Shown in pieces: positions 17,575-28,225 of a stretch of 64,000 nucleotides of DNA (position 1 is the first letter of the stretch; every line of letters starts with the position of its first letter). Source of the stretch: Citrobacter sp. 18056 (GTDB lineage Bacteria; Pseudomonadota; Gammaproteobacteria; Enterobacterales; Enterobacteriaceae); the NCBI GenBank assembly GCA_902706235.1, contig CACSJR010000008.1:184199-248198 (forward strand). The letters are read 5' to 3'. The notes under the pieces are model-generated. The model did not search any database and was not told where the DNA came from. It worked only from the letters and a program-made list of their open reading frames with translations. A program made the translations under genes and the position numbers.

Positions 17575-18969
17575 ATGCCTGACAATAAAAAACAGGGATA
17601 TTCCAACAAGGCGATAACGTTCTTCGTCTGTTTTCTCGCAGCCCTGGCGGGGTTACTGTTCGGCCTTGATATCGGTGTGATTGCCGGCGCGCTGCCGTTT
17701 ATCGCCCATGATTTCCAGATTGACTCACACACTCAGGAATGGGTCGTCAGCTCGATGATGTTCGGTGCCGCCGTCGGGGCCGTCGGCAGCGGTTGGCTCT
17801 CCTATCGTCTTGGGCGTAAAAAGAGCCTGATGATTGGTGCGGTTCTGTTCGTGCTCGGGTCGCTGTGCTCCGCTGCTGCGCCGAACGTAGAAATACTGTT
17901 GATGTCACGCGTGCTGCTCGGCCTCGCCGTCGGCGTAGCGTCCTACACCGCGCCGCTCTACCTGTCTGAAATCGCGCCCGAGAAAATTCGCGGCAGCATG
18001 ATTTCGATGTATCAGCTGATGATTACCATCGGTATTCTCGCAGCCTATCTGTCCGATACGGCGTTCAGTTATAGCGGCGCATGGCGCTGGATGCTCGGCG
18101 TTATCATTATCCCAGCCGTCCTGCTGCTGATTGGCGTGTTCTTCCTGCCGGACAGCCCACGCTGGTACGCCGCTAAACGTCGCTTTAACGATGCCGAACG
18201 CGTCCTGCAACGCTTGCGTGATACCAGCGCCGAAGCGAAACAGGAGCTGGAAGAGATCCGCGAAAGCCTGAAGATCAAACAGTCCGGCTGGGCGCTGTTT
18301 AAAGAGAACAGCAACTTCCGTCGCGCGGTATTCCTTGGCGTGCTGCTGCAGGTCATGCAGCAGTTCACCGGAATGAACGTCATCATGTACTACGCGCCAA
18401 AAATCTTCGAACTGGCGGGCTACACCAACACGACCGAGCAGATGTGGGGTACGGTTATCGTCGGTCTGACCAACGTGCTGGCGACCTTTATTGCTATCGG
18501 TCTGGTGGACAGATGGGGCCGTAAACCGACACTGGTACTGGGCTTCCTGGTAATGGCGGTCGGTATGGGCGTGCTGGGTACCATGATGCACAACGGCATC
18601 CATACCCCGAGCGCGCAGTACTTTGCGGTTGCGATGCTGCTGATGTTTATCGTTGGTTTCGCCATGAGTGCCGGTCCGCTGATTTGGGTTCTGTGCTCGG
18701 AAATCCAGCCGCTGAAAGGACGTGATTTTGGTATTACCTGCTCTACTGCGACCAACTGGATTGCCAACATGATTGTCGGTGCAACCTTCCTGACTATGCT
18801 GAACTCGCTCGGCAACGCCAACACCTTCTGGGTATACGGCGGGCTGAACCTCTTCTTCATCGTCCTGACCCTGTGGCTGGTTCCAGAAACCAAACACGTG
18901 TCGCTGGAGCACATCGAACGCAACCTGATGAAAGGCCGTCGTCTGCGCGAGATTGGTGCGCATAACTAA
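17575..18969 (+). CDS. galP: galactose:H+ symporter
   Basis: 464 residues, same length as E. coli GalP and very similar throughout. Sugar-porter marks are [15 protein letters not shown] (TM1), the GRKKS loop, the PESPR-type motif as [21 protein letters not shown] (sugar site) and PETKHVSLE near the end. Imports galactose and glucose with protons through the inner membrane. ATG at 17,575 follows a CTGGAGG Shine-Dalgarno. Regulation by GalR/GalS and CRP is supported by the sites upstream. Confidence 0.97.
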   Translation: MPDNKKQGYSNKAITFFVCFLAALAGLLFGLDIGVIAGALPFIAHDFQIDSHTQEWVVSSMMFGAAVGAVGSGWLSYRLGRKKSLMIGAVLFVLGSLCSAAAPNVEILLMSRVLLGLAVGVASYTAPLYLSEIAPEKIRGSMISMYQLMITIGILAAYLSDTAFSYSGAWRWMLGVIIIPAVLLLIGVFFLPDSPRWYAAKRRFNDAERVLQRLRDTSAEAKQELEEIRESLKIKQSGWALFKENSNFRRAVFLGVLLQVMQQFTGMNVIMYYAPKIFELAGYTNTTEQMWGTVIVGLTNVLATFIAIGLVDRWGRKPTLVLGFLVMAVGMGVLGTMMHNGIHTPSAQYFAVAMLLMFIVGFAMSAGPLIWVLCSEIQPLKGRDFGITCSTATNWIANMIVGATFLTMLNSLGNANTFWVYGGLNLFFIVLTLWLVPETKHVSLEHIERNLMKGRRLREIGAHN

Positions 18970-18976
18970 GTTCCCG

Positions 18977-19002
18977 GGCTTCCCTCCGCCAGGAGGGAAG
19001 CC
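18977..19002 (+). terminator. galP terminator
   Basis: Perfect stem GGCTTCCCTCC / GGAGGGAAGCC with loop GCCA, followed by TTCTCTT, 7 bases after the galP stop. Confidence 0.75.
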
Positions 19003-19044
19003 TTCTCTTGCACTCCCCGTTTCCCGGCTTTATCCTTCTGCGTT

Positions 19045-19545
19045 ATGAAAACCCCTCGCCTCCCCATCGCCATTCAGCAAGCCGTTATGCGCAGCCTGCG
19101 GGAAAAACTCGCCCAGGCGAATCTGAAGCTCGGCCGCGAATACCCTGAGCCGAAACTGACCTGGCAACAGCGCGGCACTTCCGCAGGCACGGCCTGGCTG
19201 GAAAGCTATGAAATCCGCCTAAACCCCGTGCTTTTGATGGAAAATCAGCAGGCGTTCATTGACGAAGTGGTGCCGCACGAACTGGCGCATTTACTGGTCT
19301 GGAAGCGCTTTGGTCGCGTGGCCCCGCACGGAAAAGAGTGGAAGTGGATGATGGAGAGCGTACTCGGCGTCCCCGCCCGCCGCACACACCAGTTCGAACT
19401 GGAATCCGTGCGCAAAAATACCTTTCCCTATCGCTGCGGCTGTCAGCAGCATCAGCTCACCGTACGCCGCCACAATCGCGTTCTGCGCGGCGAAGCCGTT
19501 TATCGCTGCGTGCACTGCGGCGATCCTCTGGTGGCTGAAAAGTAA
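19045..19545 (+). CDS. sprT: SprT family zinc metalloprotease-like protein
   Basis: 166 residues. The metal motif [13 protein letters not shown] (HExxH type) lies in the middle. The C-terminal zinc ribbon has CGCQQH and CVHCG. Equivalent to E. coli SprT, which lies between galP and endA; related to the SprT domain of eukaryotic SPRTN. Its bacterial role is poorly defined. It starts with ATG about 40 bases after the galP terminator. Confidence 0.93.
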   Translation: MKTPRLPIAIQQAVMRSLREKLAQANLKLGREYPEPKLTWQQRGTSAGTAWLESYEIRLNPVLLMENQQAFIDEVVPHELAHLLVWKRFGRVAPHGKEWKWMMESVLGVPARRTHQFELESVRKNTFPYRCGCQQHQLTVRRHNRVLRGEAVYRCVHCGDPLVAEK

Positions 19546-19640
19546 CCTTCGGAAACTACTGGAAGTTTTTCTGATCTAGCTGATTGCATCTGGCAACAGC
19601 ATTCGCTACGTTGCGGGCTCGTTTTGACACGGAGTTCGTG

Positions 19641-20375
19641 ATGTCCCGTAAATCTCTTCTGGCGTTGGCTTTTATTGCCACCGCCCTTTCAGGCCAGGCA
19701 TTGGCCAACGGTATCAACAGTTTTTCACAGGCAAAAACCGCCGGTGTGAAGGTCAACGCTGACGTTCCCGGCGATTTTTACTGCGGCTGTAAAATCAACT
19801 GGCAGGGTAAAAAAGGCGTAATCGACCTGGAATCTTGCGGTTATAAAGTGCGTAAAAATGAAACCCGCGCCAGTCGCGTCGAGTGGGAACACGTGATGCC
19901 TGCCTGGCAATTCGGTCATCTGATGCAGTGCTGGCAGGACGGCGGACGTAAAAACTGCGCCAAAGATCCGGTATATCGCAAAATCGAAAGCGACATGCAT
20001 AATCTGCAGCCCGCAGTCGGGGAAGTGAACGGCGATCGGAACAACTTTATGTACAGCCAGTGGAACGGCGGCGAAGGCCAGTACGGCCAGTGTTCAATGA
20101 AGGTCGATTTTAAAGACAAAATCGCTGAACCGCCGACGCGCGCACGCGGGGCCATCGCCCGCACCTACTTCTATATGCGCGACCAGTACAAACTCCCGCT
20201 TTCTCGCCAGCAAACGCAGCTGTTCACCGCATGGGACAAACAGTATCCGGTCAGCGCCTGGGAGTGTACGCGTGACGAGCGCATCGCCCGGGTACAAGGG
20301 AATCACAACCCATACGTCCAGCAGGCTTGCCAGGCGCAAAAGAGCTACCCTACACTAGCGTCAAACGTTAACTGA
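19641..20375 (+). CDS. endA: endonuclease I, periplasmic
   Basis: 244 residues with an N-terminal signal peptide ending ALA near residue 22. Endonuclease I family marks are [20 protein letters not shown] (beta-beta-alpha metal motif with the His) and [13 protein letters not shown]. Cuts double-stranded DNA in the periplasm. Chosen start ATG at 19,641 begins at the signal peptide; an earlier frame start at 19,584 would bury it. Confidence 0.95.
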   Translation: MSRKSLLALAFIATALSGQALANGINSFSQAKTAGVKVNADVPGDFYCGCKINWQGKKGVIDLESCGYKVRKNETRASRVEWEHVMPAWQFGHLMQCWQDGGRKNCAKDPVYRKIESDMHNLQPAVGEVNGDRNNFMYSQWNGGEGQYGQCSMKVDFKDKIAEPPTRARGAIARTYFYMRDQYKLPLSRQQTQLFTAWDKQYPVSAWECTRDERIARVQGNHNPYVQQACQAQKSYPTLASNVN

Positions 20376-20395
20376 TATCCGGAAATCTTGAGACT

Positions 20396-21127
20396 ATGCG
20401 CATTCCCCGCATCTATCATCCTGAGTTTATTACCGCGGGCAGCCAGATTGCCCTGAGCGAAGACGCAGCCAACCACGTAGGCCGCGTGCTACGCATGGGC
20501 GCAGGCCAGGCCATTCAGCTGTTTGACGGCAGCAATCAGGTCTTTGAAGCCGAAATTATTCAGGCGGAGAAAAAGAGCGTGCGGGTCAATGTGCTGAGCG
20601 GCGAGACCGACGATCGTGAATCGCCGCTGCACATTCACCTCGGGCAGGTGATGTCGCGCGGCGAAAAAATGGAATTCACTATCCAGAAATCGATCGAACT
20701 CGGTGTAAGCCTCATTACGCCACTCTTTTCCGAGCGCTGTGGCGTTAAACTGGATGCTGAACGACTGAACAAGAAGCTCCAGCAGTGGCAGAAAATCGCC
20801 ATCGCCGCCTGCGAACAGTCCGGGCGTAACGTGGTCCCGGAAATTCGCCCGGCGATGACGCTGGAACAGTGGTGCGCAGAAGAGGAAAGCGGGCTGAAGC
20901 TCAACCTGCATCCGCGCGCCAGCGCCAGCATCAACACGCTGCCGCAACCCGTTGAGCGCGTGCGCTTGCTCATCGGCCCGGAAGGCGGATTATCGGCAGA
21001 TGAAATTGCCATGACCGCCCGCTATGCGTTTACTGATATTCTGTTGGGACCTCGCGTTCTGCGTACTGAGACCACTGCGCTCACCGCCATTACCGCGCTG
21101 CAGGTGCGTTTTGGCGATCTGGGCTAA
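20396..21127 (+). CDS. rsmE: 16S rRNA m3U1498 methyltransferase
   Basis: 243 residues, SPOUT class. N-terminal PUA-like domain ([13 protein letters not shown]), C-terminal knotted SAM site with [13 protein letters not shown] and [15 protein letters not shown]. Methylates U1498 of 16S rRNA. It lies 20 bases after endA and 25 bases before gshB, as in E. coli. Confidence 0.96.
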   Translation: MRIPRIYHPEFITAGSQIALSEDAANHVGRVLRMGAGQAIQLFDGSNQVFEAEIIQAEKKSVRVNVLSGETDDRESPLHIHLGQVMSRGEKMEFTIQKSIELGVSLITPLFSERCGVKLDAERLNKKLQQWQKIAIAACEQSGRNVVPEIRPAMTLEQWCAEEESGLKLNLHPRASASINTLPQPVERVRLLIGPEGGLSADEIAMTARYAFTDILLGPRVLRTETTALTAITALQVRFGDLG

Positions 21128-21152
21128 AAACTCGCGTTACAGGAGAAGAGTA

Positions 21153-22100
21153 ATGATCAAGCTCGGCATCGTGATGGACCCCATTGCGAAGATCAACATC
21201 AAGAAAGATTCCAGCTTCGCTATGCTGCTGGAAGCGCAGCGTCGTGGTTACGAACTCCACTATATGGAGATGAACGATCTCTATCTGAACAACGGCGAAG
21301 CGCGGGCGCAAACGCGCCTGCTGAGCGTTGAGCAGAATTATGACGGCTGGTATACCTTCAACGGTGAACAGGATCTGGCGCTGGCCGATCTGGATGTCAT
21401 CCTGATGCGTAAAGATCCGCCGTTCGACACCGAATACATCTACGCGACCTACATCCTTGAGCGCGCTGAAGAGAAAGGCACGCTGATCGTTAACAAACCG
21501 CAGAGCCTGCGTGACTGTAACGAAAAGCTGTTCACCGCCTGGTTTGCCGACCTGACGCCGGAAACGCTGGTGACCCGCAACAAGGCGCAGCTGAAAGCGT
21601 TCTGGGAAAAGCATGGCGACATCATCCTCAAGCCGCTGGACGGCATGGGCGGCGCGTCGATTTTCCGCGTGAAGCAAGGCGATCCGAACCTGGGCGTCAT
21701 CGCCGAAACCCTGACCGAGCTTGGCAACCGTTATTGTATGGCGCAGAACTATATCCCTGCCATCAAAGACGGTGACAAGCGCGTGCTGGTCGTTGACGGC
21801 GAACCGGTGCCGTACTGCCTGGCGCGTATTCCGCAGGGCGGTGAAACCCGCGGTAACTTAGCCGCAGGTGGCCGTGGTGAACCGCGTCCGCTTTCTGAAA
21901 GCGACTGGGAAATCGCCCGCAAAGTAGCCCCGACGCTGAAAGAGAAAGGTCTGATATTCGTTGGCCTCGACATCATCGGCGATCGCCTGACGGAAATTAA
22001 CGTCACCAGCCCAACCTGCATTCGCGAAATCGAAGCCGAATTCCCTGTCTCCATCACCGGGATGCTGATGGACGCTATCGAAAAACGTCTGGGCAAGTAA
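21153..22100 (+). CDS. gshB: glutathione synthetase
   Basis: 315 residues. ATP-grasp enzyme joining gamma-glutamylcysteine and glycine. Visible motifs are MRKDPPFDTEYIYAT, KPLDGMGGASIF, GGETRGNLAAGG and EINVTSPT. ATG at 21,153 follows an AGGAGAAGAG Shine-Dalgarno; the longer frame from 21,024 overlaps rsmE and is unlikely. Confidence 0.97.
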   Translation: MIKLGIVMDPIAKINIKKDSSFAMLLEAQRRGYELHYMEMNDLYLNNGEARAQTRLLSVEQNYDGWYTFNGEQDLALADLDVILMRKDPPFDTEYIYATYILERAEEKGTLIVNKPQSLRDCNEKLFTAWFADLTPETLVTRNKAQLKAFWEKHGDIILKPLDGMGGASIFRVKQGDPNLGVIAETLTELGNRYCMAQNYIPAIKDGDKRVLVVDGEPVPYCLARIPQGGETRGNLAAGGRGEPRPLSESDWEIARKVAPTLKEKGLIFVGLDIIGDRLTEINVTSPTCIREIEAEFPVSITGMLMDAIEKRLGK

Positions 22101-22206
22101 TTCCGTTTCTTAGGCGGGAGCAATCCCGCCTTCGCTCGACAGCGCCCTGGTTTGCCCGCATACTGGCCGTTGTTGCTTTTTAAACCAGGAAACAGAACCT
22201 CTGACA

Positions 22207-22770
22207 ATGAATTTACAGCACCACTTTCTTATTGCCATGCCTGCTCTCCAGGACCCGATGTTTCGCCGCGCCGTGATCTACATTTGTGAATACAATGATG
22301 ACGGAGCGATGGGGATCATCATTAATAAACCGATGGAAAATCTGAAGGTTGAAGGGATTCTGGAAAAGCTGAAAATCACCCCTGATCCACGCGATCCGGA
22401 GATCCGCCTCGACAAACCGGTGATGTTGGGTGGCCCACTTGCGGAAGACCGCGGTTTTATCCTGCACACGCCACCTTCGTCGTTCGCCTCGAGTATCCGC
22501 ATATCTGACAACACGGTCATCACCACGTCTCGCGACGTGCTCGAAACGATCGGCACCGCCGAACAGCCGTCGGAAGTGTTGGTCGCACTGGGTTATTCCT
22601 CCTGGGAAAAAGGCCAGCTTGAGCAGGAAATCCTGGAAAATGCGTGGCTGACCGCCCCGGCTGATCTCAACATTCTGTTCAAAACACCGATCGCCGATCG
22701 CTGGCGCGACGCGGCTCGTCTGATTGGCATTGATATTCAGACCATGCCTGGCGTGGCGGGACACGCCTGA
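22207..22770 (+). CDS. yqgE: YqgE/AlgH family protein
   Basis: 187 residues, family length. Contains [23 protein letters not shown] near the start and [15 protein letters not shown] in the C-terminal half, both typical of YqgE/AlgH. The function is not firmly known. Overlaps ruvX by one base (TGATG), so the pair is translationally coupled. Confidence 0.95.
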   Translation: MNLQHHFLIAMPALQDPMFRRAVIYICEYNDDGAMGIIINKPMENLKVEGILEKLKITPDPRDPEIRLDKPVMLGGPLAEDRGFILHTPPSSFASSIRISDNTVITTSRDVLETIGTAEQPSEVLVALGYSSWEKGQLEQEILENAWLTAPADLNILFKTPIADRWRDAARLIGIDIQTMPGVAGHA

Positions 22771-23186
22771 TGAGCGGAACCCTGATTGGTATTGATTTCG
22801 GCACCCGCAGCATTGGCGTCGCAGTCGGGCAACGCGTGACGGGCACCGCGCGTCCTCTTGGTGCGCTAAAAGCGCAGGACGGTACGCCGGACTGGAACGC
22901 AATCGAAAAGATACTCAAAGAGTGGCAACCGGAAGCTGTAGTGGTTGGCCTGCCGCTGAATATGGACGGCACCGAACAGCCGCTTACCGCACGCGCGCGT
23001 AATTTTGCCAATAAAATTCACGGTCGCTTCGGCGTAAAAATTATCCTTCACGATGAGCGTTTGAGCACCGTAGAAGCACGCGCTGGCCTGTTCGAGCACG
23101 GTGGTTACCGGGCGCTAAACAAAGGGAAAGTGGATTCCGCCTCCGCGGTGGTGATTCTGGAAAGCTTTTTCGAACAGGGATTCTGA
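22770..23186 (+). CDS. ruvX: RuvX/YqgF Holliday junction resolvase-like nuclease
   Basis: 138 residues, RNase H fold. Key segments are [14 protein letters not shown] with the first Asp, [20 protein letters not shown] and [12 protein letters not shown] with the last acidic residues. In E. coli YqgF is essential and linked to 16S rRNA 5'-end processing. Coupled to yqgE. Confidence 0.95.
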   Translation: MSGTLIGIDFGTRSIGVAVGQRVTGTARPLGALKAQDGTPDWNAIEKILKEWQPEAVVVGLPLNMDGTEQPLTARARNFANKIHGRFGVKIILHDERLSTVEARAGLFEHGGYRALNKGKVDSASAVVILESFFEQGF

Positions 23187-23201
23187 CTTGCCCAGTGCTG
23201 A

Positions 23202-23237
23202 CCGGGCCTACAGGTTCTTTGGATTTTGTAGACCCGG
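23202..23237. repeat. REP-like hairpin after ruvX
   Basis: Inverted repeat CCGGGCCTACA / TGTAGACCCGG with a 14-base loop, embedded in a sequence resembling enterobacterial REP units (CCGGGCCTAC and GACCCGGCAAGC). Lies 15 bases after the ruvX stop and could end or stabilise that transcript. Confidence 0.6.
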
Positions 23238-23487
23238 CAAGCAAATAATGATGAGAATGTAAAAGTAATTTATATTAACCGATTCATTTTCAACATCGAT
23301 ATAACATTAGCGTTAATGAAGTCTTTTCCCTCTAAACAAATTTGATTTGTTCCGCCCCATTCAAATAAATATTAAATACTGCATAAATAATTTTATGTTT
23401 CTGGTGCCAATCTCGCGATCGCACTCACAGATTATGACTGCATTTTTTGCATATCATTAACCGTTTCTATAAAAGAAACACATCGAA
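23238..23487. other. AT-rich spacer
   Basis: About 250 bases, markedly AT-rich, with no supported gene or site. It marks the left border of the inserted IclR/FAD oxidoreductase pair. Confidence 0.4.
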
Positions 23488-24180
23488 TCATGAAGGTTTA
23501 ATGAGCATCCGTGCCAGCTCATGCAGCGATTGCTGGCGACGTTCCACCTCGGCGGGTTCCGGGTTCCACATACCTGCGAACGCTAATGCGGCGGAATGTT
23601 CGCCCAAAGGCTGTGCCATGGAGACTTCGCCATCGCTGTGATACCAGACCACGTGGCCTTTTTCACGCTGCTGCTGCAGATGAGGTGCCAGCTGCTGCCA
23701 CTGCTCTGGACTGAAACGCTGCTGAAGACTTTCGTCGCTTTCGTCAGCCAGCAGGGACATACCGATGACCGACTGCCAGGCCGGCAGCATATGGAAACCG
23801 GCCAGCGCCTGACTCATCTTGCTGCCCGGCTCGGAGTGCCAGATATAAATCACCTGGTCCTCCCAAAGAACGCCCACCGCCACGACGAGATCGCCAGGGG
23901 CTGCGCGTTCGAGGATCGGCAGCGCATGGGAAAACAGCGCGGAGCCGCGAATGGCCTGCGCGGCCAGTGCATGAATGCCCGGCCCTGGAAGATAGCGTCG
24001 CTGCTCGTCCTGCATGGTCAGGCCTACCGACGCCATGGTCATTAGCAGTCGGTTCACGCGGGTGGTGTTGATCCCCATCAGGCGCGCCAATTCACGACAG
24101 CCAATGGCCCGGCCGCTGGAAACCAGATATTGCAGACAGCGGATGCCATCGATCAGGCTTTGGTTCGGTTGAGAGGACAT
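23488..24180 (-). CDS. IclR-type transcriptional regulator
   Basis: 230 residues from ATG at 24,180. The N-terminal helix-turn-helix reads CRELARLMGINTTRVNRLLMTMASVGL, followed by a shorter effector domain. It is divergent from the FAD oxidoreductase with 67 bases between start codons, so it probably controls that gene. The longer frame to 24,243 overlaps the promoter and is less likely. Absent from the equivalent E. coli position. Confidence 0.8.
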   Translation of the reverse strand: MSSQPNQSLIDGIRCLQYLVSSGRAIGCRELARLMGINTTRVNRLLMTMASVGLTMQDEQRRYLPGPGIHALAAQAIRGSALFSHALPILERAAPGDLVVAVGVLWEDQVIYIWHSEPGSKMSQALAGFHMLPAWQSVIGMSLLADESDESLQQRFSPEQWQQLAPHLQQQREKGHVVWYHSDGEVSMAQPLGEHSAALAFAGMWNPEPAEVERRQQSLHELARMLIKPS

Positions 24181-24247
24181 TAACGCTCCATCCGTTACAG
24201 GATTATAAAGCAATGATTTTAGCGCCAGCTCAAAAGGATACAAGGTA

Positions 24248-26506
24248 ATGAATATCTACCCGCCATGTGACAACAGAACCTTTCCTGTGCAACCACTGCA
24301 CGCTGACTTTGTCGTGGCCGGAGGCGGTCTGGCCGGGCTATGCGCCGCCCTCGCGGCCGCACGTCGCGGGCTGGAGGTTATCCTGATTCAGGACCGTCCG
24401 GTTCTCGGCGGCAACGCGTCGAGCGAAGTCAGATTATGGGCCAACGGAGCGACGTCGCATATGGGCAACAACAACCGCTGGGCGAGAGAAGGCGGCATCA
24501 TGGGTGAAATCATGGAGGAAAACCTGTGGCGCAATAAAGAAGGTAACCCGGTGATGTTCGACCTGGTGCTGCTGGATATGGCGCGCAGCCAGCCAGGGTT
24601 GACGTTACTGCTCAACACCGCCGTGTATGAGGTGAAAAAAGAGCATAACCGCATTACGAACGTCAGCGCCTTCAACGCCATTAATGAAACCTTCTACCAG
24701 GTTTCCGCCTCGCAGTTTTGCGATGCCACCGGTGACGGTGTGCTCGGCTATCTGGCAGGCGCTGAATTCCGCGAAGGCGCAGAGGAAGAAAGCGAGCTGG
24801 GCGAAAAGATGGCCCCGGGCGACAATTTCGGTCACAAACTCGGGCACTCGATCTATTTCTACACCAAAAGGACTGAGGGTCCGGTCAACTTTGTCCCGCC
24901 CTCTTTTGCGCTAAAAGAGATAACCGACATCCCACGCTATAAGCGGCTCACGTCCACGCTGAACGGCTGCGATCTGTGGTGGCTGGAATGGGGGGGTCGC
25001 CTTGATACCGTCTATGAAAGCGAAACCATCAAGTGGGAGCTGTGGAAAATCGTCTGGGGCGTGTGGGATCACATCAAAAATTCCGGCGAGTTTCCTGAAG
25101 CCGCCAACATGACTATCGAATGGGTCGGCTCGGTGCCCGGCAAGCGCGAAAGCCGACGCTTTATGGGCGATCACCTGCTGACTCAGCAGGACATTGTCGA
25201 ACAGCGCGATCATTATGACGCCGTCGGCTACGGCGGCTGGTCGATAGACTTACATCCCGCCGATGGCGTGTACAGCACCCACGACGGCTGCCGTCAGTTT
25301 CACAGTAAAGGTACCTACACCATCCCGTGGCGCAGCCTTTACAGCCGCTCGCTGGATAACCTGTTCCTGACCGGGCGACTGATTTCCGCCTCCCACGTCG
25401 CCTTCGGCAGCGCCCGCGTGATGTGCACCTGCGGGCTACTCGGCGAAGTGGCTGGCGCAGGTGCAGCACTCTGTCATGAGCACGTCATTACGCCAAAAGC
25501 GCTGGCGGGCCAGCAACGCATCGGCGAACTTCAGCAGCGTTTGCAGGAATCGGGCTGTTATATCCCGCGCCAGTGGCTGGATGACCCTGCCCTTGGCGCT
25601 GAAATCAGCGTCAGCAGCGAACTGCAATTGAGAGAGCTTCCCCCGAACGGTACGTGGCACTCTCTGCGCGAACGAATGGCGCTTCTGCTGCCCGTGAAAA
25701 CCGGGGAAGCGCTGTCGGAATTGTCATTCACCTTACGCAGCCAAAACCCGCAGATGTTGGACATCACGCTGTTGGGCAGTCTACGCCCTGGCAACTTCAC
25801 GCCGGAGTTACACTACGCCAGCCATCGCCTCAGCGTAAATGGAGAAGGCGAATACCGCTGCCAGCTCGACTGGGTAAGCGATCATGACCAGTATGTTTTC
25901 GTTGCCTTCGACGCACAGGAAAATATCGACATTGCGCTTACCGACGTTCGGCTTCCTGGCATCATGACCGTGTTCAACAGCCTGAACGCCCGCGTCGCAA
26001 AACACACTCGTCAGGTGGTCGACGGCGACTACGGCGTGGACGAGTTCGACTTCTGGCTGCCGCGCCGCCACCCGAATCAGATCCTGCCTGCCCTGCGTTT
26101 TGCTACGCCGTTGCACTGCTATCCGGCAACTCATCTGCGCAATGGTCGCCTGCGCCCGGAACAGCAAACTAACGCCTGGGTGCCAGCCCTGAACGATAAA
26201 ACCCCGACGGTCCTCTGGCATTGGCCAGAGCTGCTGCTGATTCACAGCCTGACGCTGGTGCAGGACAACGATTTCGACAACGCGATGGAAACCGTGCAGA
26301 TGGGCCATGCCAGCGCGGTGACACCACATTGCATCACCCATTACCGCCTGTGGGCAGATGAAACGTTACTGGCAGAAGTTGAAAACAACCATCATTCCGT
26401 GTGCAGGCGTGAGTTCCCCACCGCCATTCGCGTACGTGAAGTGCGGCTGGAAATTATCGCCACCGCGGGCGCGCTGCCCGCCGTCTATTCACTCAATGTT
26501 CGCTAA
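24248..26506 (+). CDS. FAD-dependent oxidoreductase (FAD_oxidored family)
   Basis: 752 residues. An N-terminal FAD site, VAGGGLAGLCAALAAARRG, is followed by RPVLGGNASSEVRLWANGA; the later segment LFLTGRLISASHVAFGSARV completes the flavin domain. About 300 C-terminal residues look like a beta-rich accessory domain. Members of this family (PF12831-like) are often linked to sugar or polyol catabolism, but the substrate here is unknown. An AAGG Shine-Dalgarno precedes ATG. It is inserted between ruvX and yggR together with its divergent IclR regulator. Confidence 0.8.
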   Translation: MNIYPPCDNRTFPVQPLHADFVVAGGGLAGLCAALAAARRGLEVILIQDRPVLGGNASSEVRLWANGATSHMGNNNRWAREGGIMGEIMEENLWRNKEGNPVMFDLVLLDMARSQPGLTLLLNTAVYEVKKEHNRITNVSAFNAINETFYQVSASQFCDATGDGVLGYLAGAEFREGAEEESELGEKMAPGDNFGHKLGHSIYFYTKRTEGPVNFVPPSFALKEITDIPRYKRLTSTLNGCDLWWLEWGGRLDTVYESETIKWELWKIVWGVWDHIKNSGEFPEAANMTIEWVGSVPGKRESRRFMGDHLLTQQDIVEQRDHYDAVGYGGWSIDLHPADGVYSTHDGCRQFHSKGTYTIPWRSLYSRSLDNLFLTGRLISASHVAFGSARVMCTCGLLGEVAGAGAALCHEHVITPKALAGQQRIGELQQRLQESGCYIPRQWLDDPALGAEISVSSELQLRELPPNGTWHSLRERMALLLPVKTGEALSELSFTLRSQNPQMLDITLLGSLRPGNFTPELHYASHRLSVNGEGEYRCQLDWVSDHDQYVFVAFDAQENIDIALTDVRLPGIMTVFNSLNARVAKHTRQVVDGDYGVDEFDFWLPRRHPNQILPALRFATPLHCYPATHLRNGRLRPEQQTNAWVPALNDKTPTVLWHWPELLLIHSLTLVQDNDFDNAMETVQMGHASAVTPHCITHYRLWADETLLAEVENNHHSVCRREFPTAIRVREVRLEIIATAGALPAVYSLNVR

Positions 26507-27483
26507 AGGCGGCCTGCTTCCTGTCGCTGCTGGAAACACTGCGTAAACGTCATCATCCCCATTTGCTGCCCGGCCTGCATCACACCGGGCAGCTGATGGG
26601 TTTTGCCATCGCGAATCAGACTGCCGACCGCAGGCGTGTTGACCAGCAATTCGTACAACGCCGCACGCCCGCCCTGTTTATCGGGCAGCAGCTTTTGCGA
26701 CAGCACCGCGCACAGGCTTCCCGCAAGCTGACTGCGAACCTGTTCTTTTTCCCCAGCCGGAAATACATCCACCAGCCTTTCAATGGCCTGTGCAGCGCCT
26801 CGCGTGTGCAGCGTCGACAGCACCAGATGCCCGGTTTCGGCCGCCGTAAGCGCCAGACGAATGGTTTCGGTGTCACGCAGTTCACCGAGCATTATCACAT
26901 CGGGGTCCTGACGCAATGCCACACGCAGCGCCGCAGAAAACGATCCGCAATGCGCCCCAACTTCACGCTGATGAATCAGACATCGCTCGCTGTGATGCAT
27001 AAACTCCACCGGATCTTCCAGGGTCAGAATATGCCCGTCACGCTGATGATTGAGATAATCAACCATCGCCGCCAGCGTGGTGGATTTACCACTGCCGGTG
27101 GCACCCGTCACCAGAATCAGCCCGCTTTCTCCGGCTAACAGTTCGCTGATGGCGGGCGGAACACCAAGCTCCGCCAGCTGCGGGCAGATTTCTGGCAATA
27201 GCCGTAAAACTAATGAAACGCCGTCCGCATGTCGGAACGCACTGGCGCGCAGCCGCATGCCGCTGTCCGTCTGCACCGCAAAATCACACTGGTTATCCTT
27301 TTCCCATTGCCGCAGCGCCGTTTCACTCAGCCAGTTTTGCAGCAGCGTTTGTGGCTCCGGCGCACTGAAAGGAGCCGGTTCGAGGAGTCCTCGCCGCCGC
27401 CAGCGCACGGTGCCATTGCCGCACAGGTGTAGATCCGAGACGTTATGCTTTACACTAAGGGCCACAATTTCCTGCATATCCAT
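26503..27483 (-). CDS. yggR: PilT-like secretion ATPase YggR
   Basis: 326 residues from ATG at 27,483, identical in length to E. coli YggR. Walker A is TGATGSGKS, the Asp box LTLEDPVEF, Walker B-like VIMLGELRD, and the His box TAAETGHLVLSTLHT. Related to the PilT retraction ATPase of type IV pili; no pilus genes are here, and the role of YggR is unproven. Its 4-base overlap with the preceding convergent oxidoreductase shows how tightly that insertion abuts it. Confidence 0.93.
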   Translation of the reverse strand: MDMQEIVALSVKHNVSDLHLCGNGTVRWRRRGLLEPAPFSAPEPQTLLQNWLSETALRQWEKDNQCDFAVQTDSGMRLRASAFRHADGVSLVLRLLPEICPQLAELGVPPAISELLAGESGLILVTGATGSGKSTTLAAMVDYLNHQRDGHILTLEDPVEFMHHSERCLIHQREVGAHCGSFSAALRVALRQDPDVIMLGELRDTETIRLALTAAETGHLVLSTLHTRGAAQAIERLVDVFPAGEKEQVRSQLAGSLCAVLSQKLLPDKQGGRAALYELLVNTPAVGSLIRDGKTHQLPGVMQAGQQMGMMTFTQCFQQRQEAGRL

Positions 27484-27498
27484 ACCATCATCCTGAAA

Positions 27499-28203
27499 AT
27501 GAACGACATTGCGCATAACCTGACACAGGTCAGGGACAAAATCTCAGCCGCTGTCGCCCTTTGCGGCCGTGCTCCAGAAGAAGTTACGTTACTTGCAGTG
27601 AGTAAAACGAAACCTGCGAGCGCCATCGAAGAAGCTATCGCTGCGGGCCAACGTGCCTTTGGTGAAAACTACGTTCAGGAAGGAATAGAAAAGGTCCGCT
27701 ATTTCCAGGAAGCGGGACAAAACGACCTGCAGTGGCACTTTATTGGCCCGCTGCAGTCGAACAAAAGTCGTCTGGTAGCAGAGCATTTCGACTGGTGTCA
27801 TACCGTTGATCGCCTGCGGATCGCCAGCCGTTTGAGCGAGCAGCGCCCTGCGCATTTACCGCCGCTGAACGTGCTTATTCAGGTCAACATCAGCGATGAA
27901 TCGAGCAAATCCGGTATCGCGCCAGAGGAAATCGATGCGCTGGCCGCCGAAGTAGCTGTTCTGCCAGGTCTGAACCTGCGTGGGCTGATGGCCATTCCGG
28001 CGCCTGAGTCAGAATATGTAAGGCAGTTTGCGGTAGCCCAACAAATGGCGGTAGCATTTGCCCGGCTGAAAACACGCTATCCGTCCGTGGACACGCTCTC
28101 TCTGGGTATGTCAGACGACATGGAAGCCGCCATTGCGGCGGGTAGCACGATGGTGCGCATCGGTACCGCCATTTTTGGTGCGCGCGATTACACACAACAA
28201 TAA
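27499..28203 (+). CDS. yggS: PLP homeostasis protein YggS (PLPBP family)
   Basis: 234 residues, same as E. coli. The PLP-binding lysine lies in LLAVSKTKP; IGPLQSNKS, VLIQVNISDE and LSMGMSDDMEAAI-like segments (here SLGMSDDMEAAI) are present. It binds pyridoxal phosphate without known catalysis and affects amino-acid homeostasis. ATG at 27,499 is only 16 bases from the divergent yggR start. Confidence 0.96.
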   Translation: MNDIAHNLTQVRDKISAAVALCGRAPEEVTLLAVSKTKPASAIEEAIAAGQRAFGENYVQEGIEKVRYFQEAGQNDLQWHFIGPLQSNKSRLVAEHFDWCHTVDRLRIASRLSEQRPAHLPPLNVLIQVNISDESSKSGIAPEEIDALAAEVAVLPGLNLRGLMAIPAPESEYVRQFAVAQQMAVAFARLKTRYPSVDTLSLGMSDDMEAAIAAGSTMVRIGTAIFGARDYTQQ

Positions 28204-28225
28204 ATAAGGAAAACTGAGGAACGCC

